A stretch of DNA of 64,000 nt from Granulicella paludicola. Its GTDB lineage: Bacteria > Acidobacteriota > Terriglobia > Terriglobales > Acidobacteriaceae. Position numbers and translations under genes: made by a program. The notes under the pieces are model-generated. The model was given only the letters and a program-made list of their open reading frames with translations, had not been told where the DNA came from and searched no databases. This document shows positions 63,607 to 64,000 of this stretch, piece by piece. The stretch covers positions 1 through 64,000 of the forward strand of contig NZ_JAGSYC010000023.1 in assembly GCF_025685545.1 (NCBI RefSeq), given 5' to 3'. Each line of letters starts with the position of its first letter. Position 1 is the stretch's first letter.

Positions 63607-64000
63607 GGCGCTGGCTGTCCTGGGTGAAAGATGACGACACCGCCCTGAGCACGCAGGGTCTGCAGCCAGTCGTTCAGAAGCTTCGAAACCTCCTGCTCGA
63701 TGAGCACTTGCGCGATACGGTCCTGCACCTTCTCTAGCGGCGGTGCCTGCGCCTTCGCGGCTTTATAACGCGGCAACATCGTCTTCTCGTAGTAGTCCGC
63801 AACGGTCTTGTCGTCGACTCGAACGCCGCTGCGGAACCGCGCCTCGATGAACGAAAGCACCTGCAAGCGCAGTCGCCATTGATCCCGAAAACTAGCTGCG
63901 GTAAACCCCTGAGTGTTCAAGTATTGATTCCAATTTGTGTCGCTGTCGCATTGGTGTTGCGAACACGCTGGAATCGTCTGCCGCAACAAACCAATCTGTT
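63603..64000 (-). CDS. SurA/PpiC-like peptidyl-prolyl isomerase, partial (C-terminal end)
   Basis: Only the last about 130 residues are in the window; the frame stays open to the edge, so the gene continues beyond 64000. The visible part has the LNTQGFTAASFRDQWRLRL helix pair, a parvulin-family linker (EARFRSGVRVDDKTVADYY) and the C-terminal helix with IAQVLIEQEVSKLLNDWLQTLR, as in SurA-type chaperones of the periplasm. A TTG at 63989 gives a 128-aa product, but that is not the real start. Its coupling with tamB fits outer-membrane biogenesis. Confidence 0.7.
   Translation of the reverse strand, partial: QIGLLRQTIPACSQHQCDSDTNWNQYLNTQGFTAASFRDQWRLRLQVLSFIEARFRSGVRVDDKTVADYYEKTMLPRYKAAKAQAPPLEKVQDRIAQVLIEQEVSKLLNDWLQTLRAQGGVVIFHPGQPAP

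Overview
The window looks like a chromosome segment of a GC-rich, Gram-negative acidobacterium, most likely of the Acidobacteriaceae (Granulicella, Edaphobacter or Terriglobus type). This rests on heptose-LPS genes (hldE, heptosyltransferase), tamB and a SurA-like chaperone, a PilMNO-type assembly operon, an S53 peptidase and a pectin methylesterase, and on short palindromic repeats that I associate with this group from memory. The genus is an inference; no rRNA gene is present.

Region 1 (1 to about 14,150) is the right end of a prophage. The plus strand carries the end of a siphophage tail module in the order seen in gene transfer agents: tape measure, tail protein, DUF2163-like protein, NlpC/P60-like protein, tail-tip protein. 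Only the 3' half of a lysozyme gene follows, so the lysis module appears deleted. Then come accessory genes, mostly on the minus strand: a small membrane protein paired with a 351-aa protein, an SRAP/YedK protein with a 90-aa partner, a membrane-anchored coiled-coil protein, a GHKL-type ATPase, a CxxC/PH-like protein, and a tyrosine integrase. The element ends at a copy of the 3' half of tRNA-Lys(UUU), the attR site. The intact tRNA should lie at the other end, outside the window.

Region 2 (14,186 to 24,600) is core chromosome: an LPS operon (heptosyltransferase, hldE, ATP-grasp), alaS, a DedA-like and another membrane protein, the SRP RNA and fabH. The alaS gene holds two large in-frame insertions; one is a palindromic repeat element that is translated.

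Region 3 (24,600 to 42,800) holds a membrane-anchored MutS-like ATPase, a pectin methylesterase, rimO, yacG-pgpA, the rimP-nusA-infB operon, a sedolisin with a histone-H1-like N-terminus, and an M24 peptidase. Region 4 (42,800 to 50,000) is a minus-strand pilus or type II secretion operon (pilC, pilB, pilM, pilN, pilO, pilP-like, pseudopilin) with no secretin. Region 5 (50,000 to 64,000) has rpsA, erpA, two tandem paralogous small membrane proteins, gnd, a Tat-exported HisC-like aminotransferase, pheA, two small stress-type genes, a UbiA-type prenyltransferase, tamB and the end of a SurA-like gene.

The best candidates for undescribed biology are the translated repeat inside alaS, whose hairpin stem shows compensatory changes against a second copy; the prophage accessory genes, above all the two-gene pair at 6,758-8,057 and the GHKL ATPase; and the sedolisin with a lysine/alanine-rich tail in place of a signal peptide.
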